NCBI GenBank assembly: GCA_026260175.1
Contig: JAKCWW010000103.1
Coordinates: 62,001 to 126,000 of the forward strand
Reading direction: 5' to 3'
From: Reticulitermes lucifugus
Taxonomy: Eukaryota > Arthropoda > Insecta > Blattodea > Rhinotermitidae
Length of the DNA stretch: 64,000 nt
The notes beneath the pieces are model-generated. The model was not told the DNA's origin. It did not search any database and saw only the letters and a program-made list of their open reading frames with translations. The position numbers and the translations under genes were made by a program. Shown piece by piece: positions 47,673-58,767 of the stretch (within the stretch, counting starts at the first letter, position 1; the number at the start of each line of letters is the position of its first letter).

Positions 47673-48401
47673 GTAAGTAGTGCCGTACATGAAGGTGCTA
47701 ATAATGTACTGAAGTAAGATATTCTCACATTCCTACATAGAAACACGAACTTATGAATAGCGGCATTATTAACTTAGGCGTACCATTGACACACTAACTA
47801 GGTTCAGGGACTCAGCCTTGACACAGCCTACTTAAAACAATTAGAAACGTTTAAATATCGACATATATGCTATAATTAAGACACTACGGACACAGAGATC
47901 ACGAATAGCATGCTCATTCCACTGCCACATGTACAGAAATTGGAATTGAGAATGGCGACATGTTAAAGGTACTACTGCAGCATTGACGTAGGCTGTAGTG
48001 ATTGCCGCCACTGACGTACTAACGCAGACTTAAACTTGTAATTTGTATGTTAAGGTCACTGAGACACTGACCTAGGTTAAGGTGTTCATTCCTACTGACA
48101 TGCACAAAATCAGGAACTGTAACCAGCGACGTGTGTTAGGGTACAACGGATAGGATTACGTTGTTTCAGGCATTCTTTCCTATCGAATACACAAAATTAG
48201 GACCCGTTAAAGAGCGACAAATTTCAAGATGCTGCCAACATGCTGACCTACTGACATACACAAGATCAGGAACCGTTAAAACAGCGACATATATTTAGGT
48301 ACTACTGACAGACTGGCTGAGGTTCAGTGCTAGTTCTTGCTGACATATTAACACAAACTCGATAATCTTACAAAAGAGGCACATCTTAAGATACTACTGA
48401 C

Positions 48402-48520
48402 CTAGGTTCAGGTACTTTTTGTGCACGGCTTCGTACGCGGTCCACTCGATGTTCTTGAAGCGATTCCTTTCCTGCCTCACCCCGTGTACCAGGTCCGGCT
48501 CCTGTGGCTCGTTTGGGTTC
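48402..48520 (-). CDS. Nlg: neuroligin, penultimate visible exon
   Basis: This 119-bp exon lies between acceptor TTTACTGTGCAG and donor GTCAGT on the minus strand. It opens with the third base of a split Gly codon and encodes NPNEPQEPDLVHGVRQERNR then FKNIEWTAYEAVHKKYLNL, ending with the first base of a split Asp codon completed at 32379. This is the conserved neuroligin ectodomain segment after the ARTGNPNEP motif. The donor and the last codons are shared with the neighbouring degenerate satellite. Retention past the donor would add Gly-Gln and then hit a TAG stop. Confidence 0.95.
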
Positions 48521-48686
48521 CTGCACAGTAAACAACTGTCATTGCGTAATGGCACAGCTCAAAATGCTGGGTGCTGATCTCTTGTGGGAGGACTGTCGCA
48601 GTGTGTGCATAAGACTGGTAGGCTGAGAGTGCGACATGGCGCAACTTGAAACACTGGGATTTATGCGAGAAGATCTATGTGTCAAG

Positions 48687-49022
48687 CCGTGCCATGGCTC
48701 AGGTAGTTAGTCGCCGGCCTTTCACCGCGGAGGCCCGGGTTCGATCCCGGCTCAGTCCATGTTTGATTTGTGGTAGACAAAGTGGCACTGGGACAGGTTT
48801 TTCCCTGTCAATTTCATTCCACCGGTGCTCCATTACACGGAACAACGAAAAAACTAATCTTCATCACAGGGTTGCACAAAAATTCTCAAGGCTGCGGTGC
48901 GTCCATAGCATCTGCTGCGGGACCCTTCACCAAGAAAATAAAACTACGCGTCTGTAAGAATGGCAAACAAATCCCATTGCATTATGGCACACCACAAGGT
49001 GTCGGCAAAAGAGGCGAATCCT
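48687..49022 (+). mobile_element. tRNA-Glu-derived SINE (family C)
   Basis: The head GCCATGGCTCAGGTAGTTAG, CGCCGGCCTTTCACCGCGG, CCCGGGTTCGATCCCGG resembles tRNA-Glu with a TTC anticodon loop (CCTTTCACC) and a perfect B box. A tRNA-unrelated body follows (GTGGCACTGGGACAGG, GACCCTTCACCAAGAAAAT). The 5' acceptor strand is not properly paired, so it is a SINE head and not a working tRNA. The 3' boundary is uncertain. Confidence 0.65.
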
Positions 49023-51059
49023 GAAATTTTAATATGTCATATTTGAGTAGAAGGCAATTGCTATGTGTTTATTATTAAAACTAATGGGTTTAGAGAGGAG
49101 GGTGCGATTTATGAATTATAGAGGAGCTCGGAATTATAATTTAGTGTTATGAAAGACATATGTCCCAACTAACAGTTGGCAGTGGGTGACTGAATACATA
49201 GCATGTAAGTGATGTCATTCTAAATGAATTGTTAAAGTGACTATATGGTAAAATAACAGCTCAGAATTATGTAATTAAATATATCAGTCGTTCATGCCTG
49301 CCATTGACATGTACTCTCATTTTTTCCATCGCATTTTGCTGAACGTTTACCACGTAGAACAGGAGTGGTCAGGCGTAGGCCTACTTTATCTTAGAGCTTT
49401 TTGGAGTAACCGTGTTCTATAAACATGTTCTTGGCGATTTTGCACGTGTCAGCGTCACTGGCCAAGACGTTCATTTGTTACTGAACGTCATATATGGTAG
49501 TAAGTACCTATCCACTGTAGCTAAGGTCTTTACTCTGCATACCGTAAGAAGTATTTTCCATTGTATTTCCTTAAATATTTACAGTAACAAAATTGCTTGA
49601 AGCATAAGGTGCAGGCCCAGATAGTCATGTCTTTTTTATACGAAAAACCGGTTTTTGAGAAAGGTTATATTATTAGATTTATGTTTTATATAAAGTAGGA
49701 GACAGACCTATATACACGGAAATTAAATTCACCCGACAGCTTTGAGTAGTCTCCCAGCATAAATTTTATATTGAAATCCTGTCAAGCTGTTTCGGAGATG
49801 GAACATGCAATTGGAAGGACAGATAGGCGGACGGACAGATACGACCTCACGATTTGCATTAATTTTATGTCTTGTACAAAGAACTCACGGGAAATGTATC
49901 AGGCTTGTTAAAAACACCCTGTTCAAGAATTGTTCTGGGTGAAGGAATGGAGGCCATAAAGTAGTCCCGATGTGCATTACGGCAGACAACCCACTGACAC
50001 ACAAGCCGATGGGTTCCTTCCCCTCCACAAAGAGCTCCATGTTTTGCTTCTAGAATCACAGCATCAACGCGGCCTGGATGCAGCGCCGCGAAATGGGTTT
50101 CTTTAAACCACCGTCATAATTGGGCACTATGAATATGTCTTGTGTACTCTTAATACGCAGTGATTTGTATATGAAAGTGGTTCTGTAGTTAGGAGTGCCG
50201 TAACTGCAACTGTGTCCACTTTCTCTCGGAATCGTTCTACAAATCAAGTTTGTTTTTCGTAATACGATTGTCGTAACACTATTGATCTTTGGTCGATAAA
50301 TAACAGTAGGTTTACCTATTTACAGTAATGTTTACCCGGTCAGAGGATGGCGGACTCAGTCTGACAATCGGAATATGGCATTTCGTCCGAAGTCTTATAC
50401 AAATTTAAACAAAATGGTTTGGGTCTGGTGGCATCGTGTCACAATTTACGGACCTAAAAAAGGATAAGTTACTTTTGTATAATAAGATAATTCGCTTACT
50501 GTGATCAAAATGTGATGAAACGATTAACCGAAATGAAATGTTTTGATTAGGCAGACTGAAATTATTTGTGTTTAAAATCTAGGTCCTATATGGGCACTTG
50601 GCACTCACAAGGAGTTTTATAAACTCCTTCCTCAATATCCACAAAAAGTTTTGTGCGTGAAGTTAAACGTGGATATGTAAAACATGTTACATTGACGCAC
50701 GATGCCAACGGTCTTGGAACTCTGGAACACTTCGGTCACTGGTTCGAATCCGTTTCCTGCATGGACCTGCAATTTGTGGGATTTGCGACGGCCGGATCGC
50801 TCGTCCGAGCAGTCCTACCAAATGTACAGTAGGCATGCATTCTGAATAGGAATAAGGCAGCGGACACAATCGTCGATAGTTGAAGAAGGCGTTTACATTT
50901 TTTTGTATCTTTCCATTTAGTACATATTTAACGAAATGCATGTAGTATTTTGTATGGATTTTAGTTTTAACTGGTCAATGAGGTCCGAACAGGAGCATGA
51001 GATATGCGAGACATGTGACACGGATGGGCAATGTCTGCGTTAGTCGGAAATCCTGCAGA

Positions 51060-51480
51060 GAAGTGAACCCTTGGAAGACTTGGGCGTAGATGATTGAGTA
51101 ATATTAAAATGTATTTTAGAGAAGCACGATGTGGTGGTGTGAACTGGGTTCATCAGGTTCAGGATAGGACCCAGTGACGGGCCCTTTTGAGGACGACAAT
51201 GGACTGAGTTCATCAGGTTCAGGATAGGACCCAGTGACGGGCCCTTTTGAGGACGACAATGGACTGAGTTCATCAGGTTCGGGATAGGACCCAGTGACGG
51301 GCCCTTTTGAGGACGACAATGGACTGGGTTCATCAAGTTCAGGATAGGACCTAGTGGCGGTCCCTTTTGAGCACGGTAATGGATCTTCGGCTTTCATGCA
51401 AATCGCGGGGAGTTTTGTGAACAGCAGAGCGATTATTATTGCTGAAACAGGACTCTGCGGCATGTGGTTAGTTCCTTAGC
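51060..51480 (+). mobile_element. LINE 3' fragment with internal tandem amplification
   Basis: Opens with a LGRPR-like remnant (CTTGGAAGACTTGGGCG), then EARCGGVNW, WVHQVQDRTQ and RALL, the tail block NWIHLAQDRDQWRAL of the family. After the tandem array it closes with CATGCAAATCGCGGGGAG and CAGGACTCTGCGGCATGTGG, the 3'UTR. It is antisense to neuroligin. Confidence 0.75.
51142..51384 (+). repeat. four-copy 60-bp tandem array derived from LINE coding tail
   Basis: Units start at about 51148, 51208, 51268 and 51328, spaced exactly 60 bp (20 codons), near-identical in the first three and more diverged in the fourth. Each spells VHQVQDRT, a core position that is TGA in the first three copies and TGG in the fourth, then RALLRTTMD. 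The shared TGA shows that one decayed unit was amplified. Confidence 0.85.
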
Positions 51481-52191
51481 TAGTAAGTGAGGCGCTATCT
51501 TGATGTTTCATTAGGTACGATTCGAGTTTCATGAGAAAAACGCGTAAAAGATATAAATATTTAGACGGACGGAAAAACACAAGTGTATGCAGACGGATAC
51601 AGGGAGCGTAGGGCAGACACGGCATAACCATAGGAGCTTTGAATACTGTTAACAGTGTACAAACACAGAATAACGGACTGTGTGCGTGACAGTAAGACAT
51701 ATTACACAAACAATGAAGATAATTTTACTGTAGTATGTTAGCCTGGAAAGTAACAGGAAACTGGATGACACTGCCGGGGTCTGACTCCCTGCAGAGACTT
51801 GGGACTTCTCACTGCCGCATCCTGAACGTCTCTGAAGTTCGTGCAGCCTATTACCCTAGGTGTGTGGAAAGACTTTCGCTGATACGTAAATGCTGTTGTA
51901 GCTTCCAATTTACCAATCACATTTTTAACTCGTGCCAAGATTAGGAATTCGCCTCTTCCGTTGACCTGGCATTTAAGCACCGATATACGGTTATCTTAAA
52001 CGTAAATTTAACGTAAGCTATAAAGAAAATGTTTATAGGTTTGGAAAACCTTTCGAATACTGCGGGACGGAGTTTGGAAATCCCTTTCCGTAGTTGTAAT
52101 AAGTTTTACGGAGACGAGAGCAGAAAACCTTTGGTTCCTCCCTGTTTCATAATTTATCACTGATGTAGCAGCAGGCAAGCTGCTCACTTAC

Positions 52192-52343
52192 CCGGTTCGA
52201 GCGAAGTTGCTCCAATATATCATTGTCGCTTCAGAGAGAAGCATCTCAGACTTCGTGTAATTGCGGGGAAAGTGCGAGAGCCCCCCCACCAGGGGCGCCC
52301 CAAACACATATGGCAGCTCCTCCCCATGGATACACCCTTGTCT
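52192..52343 (-). CDS. Nlg: neuroligin exon with cholinesterase-like HG motif
   Basis: On the minus strand, after TTGTGTTGCAG, 50 codons read RQGCIHGEELPYVFGAPLVG, GLSHFPRNYTKSEMLLSEAT and MIYWSNFART, then two bases of a Gly codon before GTAAGT. The IHGEELPYVFG block corresponds to the region of the catalytic histidine in acetylcholinesterases. YWSNFARTGNPNEP (across the junction) is a neuroligin hallmark. NYT is a potential N-glycosylation site. The acceptor could instead be two bases later (AG-AG repeat), which would change the split codon upstream. The preceding exon was not found between here and the gap at 63657. Confidence 0.93.
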
Positions 52344-53232
52344 CTGCAACACAATTTATGGTCATTTTTATTAGTAATATTTTTTATTATTACTAAATAC
52401 AAATATAATCAGCTGGATTAATGTTGTACTTGTCCACTCCTCGGATTAAGGGTAGGCTTATAATATATTGAGTAGAATATTTAGTTTTGTATAAGGCTTT
52501 ACTTATTGAAACGTTTCTGTATAACAGAATGGCCATAAGGGCGCAGTGAATTTGATTTAGAAACCTGGAATTGTTTTGGGACTACCTAAAGCACTAATCA
52601 CCTGAGCACTTACAATGTAACGTAAAATCAAGTGTGATTCACGCTACGTTGTTGTTGAATTCAGGTTATAAATAAATAAGGTGAGGATGAAGTGAAGGGA
52701 AATCATTACGACGTATTTTAAAAGTCACTGCTCTGTCATTCGTCTAGAATAATGGACGATACGAATAATCGGAAGCAGATCGAGATTCGAACCGCTTAGC
52801 ACTTGTTTCAGGCTCGATTTTCCAGTATCACCGCTGCGAGAGTCTCAAATCTCGCTTGTCACGTGATTGTATGATATGTTACTGCTGTGACAAACTGCTC
52901 AGGCTGACAAGTTTTTTTTTATTGCTGATGCGGACATTCACGATGAATGAAATGCAGAGTAGATAAGCAGGCACTGCCATGGCAGTCCGAAATCTCTGTT
53001 GGTAGGGAAATTTTAGCTGACGATCATGGACCATAACGCATTTTTAAAAGCGTAATCACATGGCTGTCATAATTGGCCTATTATATCGATCACGAACTTT
53101 GTTCTGGAAATAATAAAGACAATTTTAGTCAACACGACTTTTGCTATAAAAACAATATTTGCCCTTATAAAATGATTCTATAAAGGAAACTATTGTTTTA
53201 TAATGAAATATATAACAGCCTACCCACAGAAC
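52344..53232. other. probable neuroligin intron, nothing recognised
   Basis: Non-coding. A decayed B-box-like GATTCGAACCG lies near 52784. Confidence 0.35.
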
Positions 53233-53455
53233 GCTGTATTTTGGAGGTCCCGTTTTCAAGTCTCGGCCTGAGGTGGACTATCCTCTTTGTCTTGTTGGTG
53301 TGTATTTCCAAGTAAATGATGGAATAATACCTCAAATGGGGCTCGTATTACTTCCCTCCACTTCTTTTCCAATTTATTATTCATTCTGTCATTCGAGGCT
53401 TTATAATCAGAGCTGCTGACAGCGACCGTAAATAACCATAAATAAATAAATAAGC
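53233..53455 (+). mobile_element. SINE (family D) with AAAT tail
   Basis: A decayed B box GTTTTCAAGTCTCGGCC opens it, followed by CTTGTTGGTGTGTATTTCC, GATGGAATAATACCTC and the end GACAGCGACCGTAAATAACC then ATAAATAAATAAATAA. The ending matches a widespread insect tRNA-derived SINE type that closes in GCGTCGTTAAATAACC and AAATA repeats. Confidence 0.6.
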
Positions 53456-56400
53456 AACAAACACGATTAGCCTAAGAAACGAGTCGTAGTGTCGTACTTG
53501 AAGCAGAATTGCCAGGTGTCATCTGGTCCTAATAATGGTAGGTCTGAACTGAGAGAAAGTTGTCAAAGGAATTATAAATTATAAACAACGTTTACAATAA
53601 AACATTCTAGGAGTTCTGTACAATTTTAATCCCTTAAAATTTAGTGCTTGTTGTACGCACCGCTAGGTTAGTACATTAAAAACTTCAGCATTATGCCCGC
53701 GCAGTGTTTCTGTGAGTTACTTATAATGTTTGCCATAAACAGCCATTGTTTTCCTACACAGTATTTATTAACTGAGTAATATTTATAATGGAAATGAACG
53801 TTATTCTCTCTCAGGCAGAAACTAATTATTGATACTAGTAAACAGTATAGATACACGTCCTTCAAAAGTTAACAAGAAGTACCACGAACTCCGTAGTGCG
53901 TATCTCCCGAATTATAAAGGAAAATAGAAAGAACAAATTAATAACAAAAGAAGAACTCGGTCCGCATAGCTGGCCTCTTATGTTACATGATGTTCCGAGC
54001 AGAACTCATAAAGCGTAGTTTGCTTTGACGTACAGTTACATTTGTTATAATTTGTTATACGATGCTGGAAGGTGAATGAACCACAGCAGAATACACAGAA
54101 GCAACTGAATTAAGGAATCCGAATTATGCCGCTTTTGCTGTGACCGTTTGACATGTAAATTCTGCAGAATGATCTACATGCAAATACACAGAGAATAACA
54201 TCTCTTCGGACTTGGAAAGTTAAGCCATTTTGCGATAGTGAGAGTGTTAATACGCCGTAAACCACATGGAGTATGTCAACTGATTTCCTCCTGCGGGTTC
54301 ACTGAGAATCATTCCAGGTGCACACAGTTACACATCACTGATCACAAACCCTATTTACTCGCACCATGTAGCCCATCGCACATTTCTTCTCTAATCAGTA
54401 TGTGAGTCTGTGTTAGACGATTCTAATTTGCTGGGGGTAACAGCACGTCCAGTCTAATAACTAGCTAAGAGCGGAAATGACCGATAATTGGCCGAAATTG
54501 TACACGCAACAGCTCCTTGTTCAACAGGTTGGCCGAAGACTGATATTACCTGCTCCAGAAATACGACGTAATATTGTGATTAATGACACAAGCAATGTAG
54601 TGTGTCGCGGCAAAGCAGAAACTAATAACAAGAGAGCAATATGCTGGAAGTTATGTTTTCTACTGGGGACCATATGAACTTACTTCAACGATGAAAATGG
54701 AGGAATGTACTGAGCGAGAATTTCTTTTTTGTGTGTGGCTACCGTCGACTGAACCAAATTCTGAGTGACTTAAATGCCGTCCACACCTTCAAGACATATT
54801 CCTCCGAGATAAATTTGAGTACCATGAATCCAGCAAAGGTTAGTTCCAAAATTGCGTTTTCCCTTATATTTTTCAATTTAAAATTGTGTAATAATTTTTT
54901 ATTTAGACCGTGTGTGACAAATGAAACTTACGGCAAACAGGTAGGCTAAACTGACATAGTGTTATGCATAGAAAAAAACTCACTAAAATTGGGAATATGC
55001 CGAAAGAATGAACAATGCAAGGCTAACCAAGGAGCTTTACTGTCATCATCCTGACTATATAGAAGCATAGACGTATAAGGCTTGATAAAATATGGTCGAC
55101 GCAAATTCTTAGTCCAGGAACAGGATCCAGTTATGTGAAGCCTTTCGGTTCTCCATCGAATTAAGCTTGAAGTTGAGGGTGAGATTTTAGCTGTCTGTAG
55201 TGTTCTCAGATCTCCGTGTAATTGGTCTGAAGGTTGGTTGCCATGGGACCGCAAGGTCCAAGACATTACATTCAACCATGTTTAATCTGTTTTACTGTTG
55301 TTTTTGTAATTTCATTCATTGCTCGGTAAGATTCTGTTAAATTACGCATAAATATTATGTAAGATTGTCCGTATTTAGCACAGCAGCCCTAAGTCGCAAA
55401 TCCAGCCCTTGATGTTAATCTACTTAAGAGCTGCAGCCTTTATCTAAAACATTCATTCTATGGATAACATTTAACGTATTACCAAAACCAATATAAAAGG
55501 GCGGAGCATGCACTTATAGTTCTGGATGTCGAAATTTGACTTTCTGGTCCTAGGCTCACACCAACCACTTAAATTACTAGTCTCTGCTGTGAACCACGTA
55601 GACATTATACAAAATACATGGGCATTTATCTCGTACTTTTCGTATTTTTGTCCCTGCTACTTCTATTTTATATTCATCTAGATGTATTTCTCCTTCACGC
55701 TTATGTTTCAACACTGTTCTTTCCCACTTGTCTTTATATTTAGACATCTGTTTTTATTTTCTGCCATTGCCTTTTATTAGTACATCCTGCTGTATGAATG
55801 ACATGCTAGTATCTGTTTTATTGAGATTGCCTCTAAGACAGAGAAGTAAATGTAGTTAATTTGAGAAAGAGAAGTGGCGTTTGGTAGAAGACGTACAACT
55901 TGTTCCTCATGAGACGATCCGCATAATTAAACATCTTTACTAAACTCAATAATTAACACTACGGCGAAATCTTCCCACGTAATAAACAAACATGAAATTC
56001 ACGTACAGCTGTTCGCTGTTAGTGAACTACGGGCCTATTGAAATCGGAAATCAAAACTAACCATTGGGTGAATATAAAATCAGCATTCATTTGGTGTCAG
56101 CTATAAGTGCTTATCGGGGCAAATAAAGGTAAAACCATAAAAATCGGATTATCAAAATATGTGCATTCACGTTCGAGGGAAATTCCCTGTTTTATAAGTG
56201 TTCCAAATGTCATATAATTATAAATGACGCACTTTCAAGGAGATACTAAATGCCGGGAAGTTGAGAATATCCTGTATGTCAAAATCAGGCTATTTCTGCG
56301 GGTGTTCCAACAATCTTGTTTACTTTAAAAAAAATTACCGGAAGTTATGCATGCAAAGACGCATCCTCATAATGCAAAATCCACGTTTCGGGAAAAATAC

Positions 56401-56614
56401 TTGCTATATGTCGGTCAGCACACTGTTGCAGACACTTTGCAATTTCAAGGTAGATTAGGCCTGCTTGGTTTGCTCTTCTGCCTTCTGGCTGTGATCCTTG
56501 ATTTTGGCTTTCTGTCGTTTTTCGGTTTCGGAGACTTAGGACTTTTCCACTGGCTCTTCAGCGTTTCTTTAATCGCAGTGGAAGGCTAATCACCTGTCAC
56601 TGTGTTTTATAAAA
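53456..56614. other. probable intron; unassigned repeat at about 54950-55275
   Basis: The minus strand at 55275-54946 is open for 109 codons (RSHGNQPSDQLHGDLRTLQT, SCSWTKNLRRPYF) with no domain I can name. Its edges and composition suggest an interspersed repeat, not a gene. A lysine/proline-rich minus-strand stretch at 56590-56455 is closed by stops on both sides. No neuroligin exon was found. Confidence 0.3.
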
Positions 56615-56860
56615 CAGCTGGGATGAGTCAGTTTCGTGACCAGGCTTTGGGCTGGATGACCAGGGAATTGAGGTTTGATTCTTGGAAAGTACGGAGATTT
56701 TCTTTTCTCCACTGAGTCCAGACCGACTCTGACGTCCATCGAGGGCCCTATAAAATGGGTAAAGCTGGCGCTCTGTCTTTCGATAAATCGGTCAAGACAT
56801 AAAACTTACCGTTCATTACCATCTAGTGGGACGTTAATTGCACTTGGAGTTACGACTTAA
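56615..56860 (+). mobile_element. decayed tRNA-like SINE
   Basis: TGAGTCAGTTTCGTGACCAG then GAGGTTTGATTCTTGG (B-box-like), GAGATTTTCTTTTCTCC, GGGCCCTATAAAATGGGTAA and CATTACCATCTAGTGGGACG resemble a SINE head and body related to family A. No clean tail was seen. Confidence 0.4.
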
Positions 56861-58334
56861 TGGAGTGATGTTTAATTAATCTTTACTGTAAGGAGGCTTT
56901 CAAACATTCTTTTGAAATTTCTTAGAAAATTGTCACCCACGTCTGTGCCAAACATACGAAATGCTGAAACCACAAAATAAACCGAATCCCACTGTAGGGT
57001 AGATAAACTACAGAAACATTAATCACGTGATCCATCATTCACCAAACACCAGTGTTACTACGCACTACACAAAAGTGTCAGAATAGTTAGTTGTCAGAGG
57101 TCATGTTTGTCGTTTCTACAGACGATAACAAATTAACATGTAGACTTGCACACGTAGCTACGAGACTTTCATAAGGCAAAGTTACAATTATATAAAAATT
57201 CTTAACGTTTAAAAATTGGCACGTAACATAAAGGACGTTTGAGGATATTTAACTTTCATCCGAAGTGTTGTTCACACATTTTATATATACCGTGTATTTA
57301 AGCGAGTTTCGTGTAACATTAATAAAATCTTCAAGTTTAATGATACTTATAAATTAAATGTGTAGCTCAGTAGATTTATCGTCGTTAACTAATTTAAATC
57401 CGGTTGTGATTTCAGCAAGGCATGTATAAAAAAAAACCAACGGACAGATTGAGAAGAGCCATCAAGTTAGTCGGAAATGAAGGAGAAAAGAATAAAAGTG
57501 GATATGTTTTGTATAAAATCGTCTTATAATAATTAGAAACTTGAAAATAAGTCATGTTATATGTATCCGCGCAGTACGTTCCCAATACCTTGCAATCTTT
57601 GCTAGAATGAAGCACGAGATATGGAATTTATAGAAATCCCTCTTACACATTTGTGTGGAAATAATTACGTCTTTGCATAAAGACCCAAAGCACACCTTGT
57701 TGAACTACATATTCTGGATACGTGCTTACCGACCTGTAAGTACGACTCTGCTAAGCTCTCAAACTTCCTAGTCTTAAACTTTATCACTGTTTATCTTTGA
57801 AGAAGAAAATTTGAGTATCCGTTTGGGAGCCATTACCATGTAGATGTATATACAGCATTCCAAAAGAGATTAACTTATTAATTTTCAGCTGTAAGAGGTA
57901 ATACTTGAAAGGTCTCTTATGATTTTATATTTCAATTGGGGTAGTTTCTTAGAGCGTTTAGCTTAATTATGTATGATTAAATATCCTGTAGCGTACGTTG
58001 ATAGCAATTATAATCGTTATAGACTAAACTTTGGAGTCTGAATAAACGGTCATACACACACATATCATGCCATTTTGGGCAAACACTTTTTTTGAAGTTT
58101 TAATATTGTAACAGTCACTTTAAAAAGGAATGCGTATGAATGGGTGGGTATATAAAGAATGGCTAATTTGGTTTCACATTTGAAGTTGTAACGGCGGTCC
58201 GTATTCACTTTTGAGTCTGCTGGGACTCGTACTAAGTTCTTCGTACGTAAACATTACCAGCGTTTCTCTTAAATTTTATTTATATCCTTCAGAGTCTACC
58301 CTGAAGAAGGAGGCACCACGTGATGGCTGTTAGT
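56861..58334. other. non-coding DNA, nothing recognised
   Basis: AT-rich. CCCTGAAGAAGGAGGC at 58300 resembles the first box of the hammerhead-like family but has no GAAAC. Confidence 0.35.
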
Positions 58335-58767
58335 TAGGGCTACCATACATCCTCTTTTCCCAGGACATGTCCTATTTTCTAACCAATAATTTCTGTCTGG
58401 GCGGGGTTTTTAAATTTGTAGAAATGTCTGGGTTTTTGACTATTTGTTGTTTATTAAAGTTTTTTCTTATAGTAATGGTACTGCGCCATCGAACTGGAAT
58501 GATGTGGAACAAGGATAATATTTTGCACCTTTTGTGGCCGCTCTTTTTTCGCGGCACGTCACTGAGGTACGACGTGAATTGTATGCGGGAAACCGTCGTA
58601 GTGGTAACATCCGTTGCACTTAGGAATGTAAAGGCACACGTCCCGTGTGTCTTCTCCCTCTCTCACTATTCACCTTCACTACTGAACTACTACTACTGCT
58701 TCCTGTGTGTGCTCTCTCTCTTGTAATAAACGACTCGATAAGCTGTAATTTTATAAGGGCAACCCTA
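58335..58767. mobile_element. hAT-like non-autonomous element
   Basis: The left end TAGGGCTACCATACATCCTC and the right end GGGCAACCCTA are imperfect inverted repeats of the kind found in hAT elements. The 433-bp interior gives a 119-codon ORF without transposase motifs. No convincing 8-bp target duplication was found, so superfamily and edges are tentative. Confidence 0.4.

Larger units (their letters stand above)
32380..48401 (-). other. Nlg: neuroligin last intron, 16,022 bp
   Basis: Bounded on the minus strand by GTCAGT (48401-48396) and TTCTGTTCACAG (ending at 32380). The flanking exons join in frame through a split Asp codon. The intron holds SINEs, LINE tails, minisatellites and hammerhead-like relics listed separately. 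No alternative neuroligin exon was recognised in it. Confidence 0.9.
46840..48412. repeat. degenerate satellite whose unit includes a neuroligin splice donor
   Basis: Repeating blocks with consensus elements ACACAAAATCAGGAACCGTT, AGCGACATATTTAAG, TACTACTGACATACTGAC and CTAGGTTCAGG recur irregularly (about 70-120 bp apart) up to and into the exon at 48402. TACTGACCTAGGTTCAGGT at 48395-48413 spans the real exon end and donor. A 17/19 match lies at 48065-48083, and weaker ones lie near 48311 and 47792. Two SINEs are inserted in the array. Confidence 0.65.
48521..52191 (-). other. Nlg: neuroligin intron, 3,671 bp
   Basis: Runs from GTAAGT (52191-52186) to TTTACTGTGCAG (ending at 48521) on the minus strand. 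It contains a tRNA-Glu-headed SINE and a LINE tail with tandem array. A decayed tRNA-like B box (GGTTCGAATCC) near 50741 may mark another SINE. Otherwise non-coding. Confidence 0.9.

Noticed and set aside
48687-48770. Functional tRNA-Glu gene
   Set aside because: The acceptor stem does not pair and the head continues into a SINE body; no Pol III terminator directly after the T-arm.
49680-49860. Block with GGACAGATAGGCGGACGGAC resembling the TCCG patch at 12790
   Set aside because: Similarity is limited to simple-sequence text; not enough to define a shared element.
51040-51463. Two overlapping minus-strand ORFs with repeated CRPQKGPSLGP-like text
   Set aside because: They are antisense translations of the 60-bp LINE-derived tandem array; no independent coding evidence.
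54946-55275. 109-codon minus-strand ORF as a possible neuroligin upstream exon
   Set aside because: Its residues do not resemble any cholinesterase-like segment and splice sites do not match phase 0 of the exon at 52343.
56347-56589. Hydrophobic plus-strand ORF, and on the other strand a Lys/Pro-rich stretch
   Set aside because: Both are short, bounded by stops, have no splice sites of quality, and match no family I know. They mirror each other, as expected for low-complexity sequence.
58296-58340. Additional hammerhead-like motif (CCCTGAAGAAGG)
   Set aside because: No GAAAC box or closing stem follows within a sensible distance.
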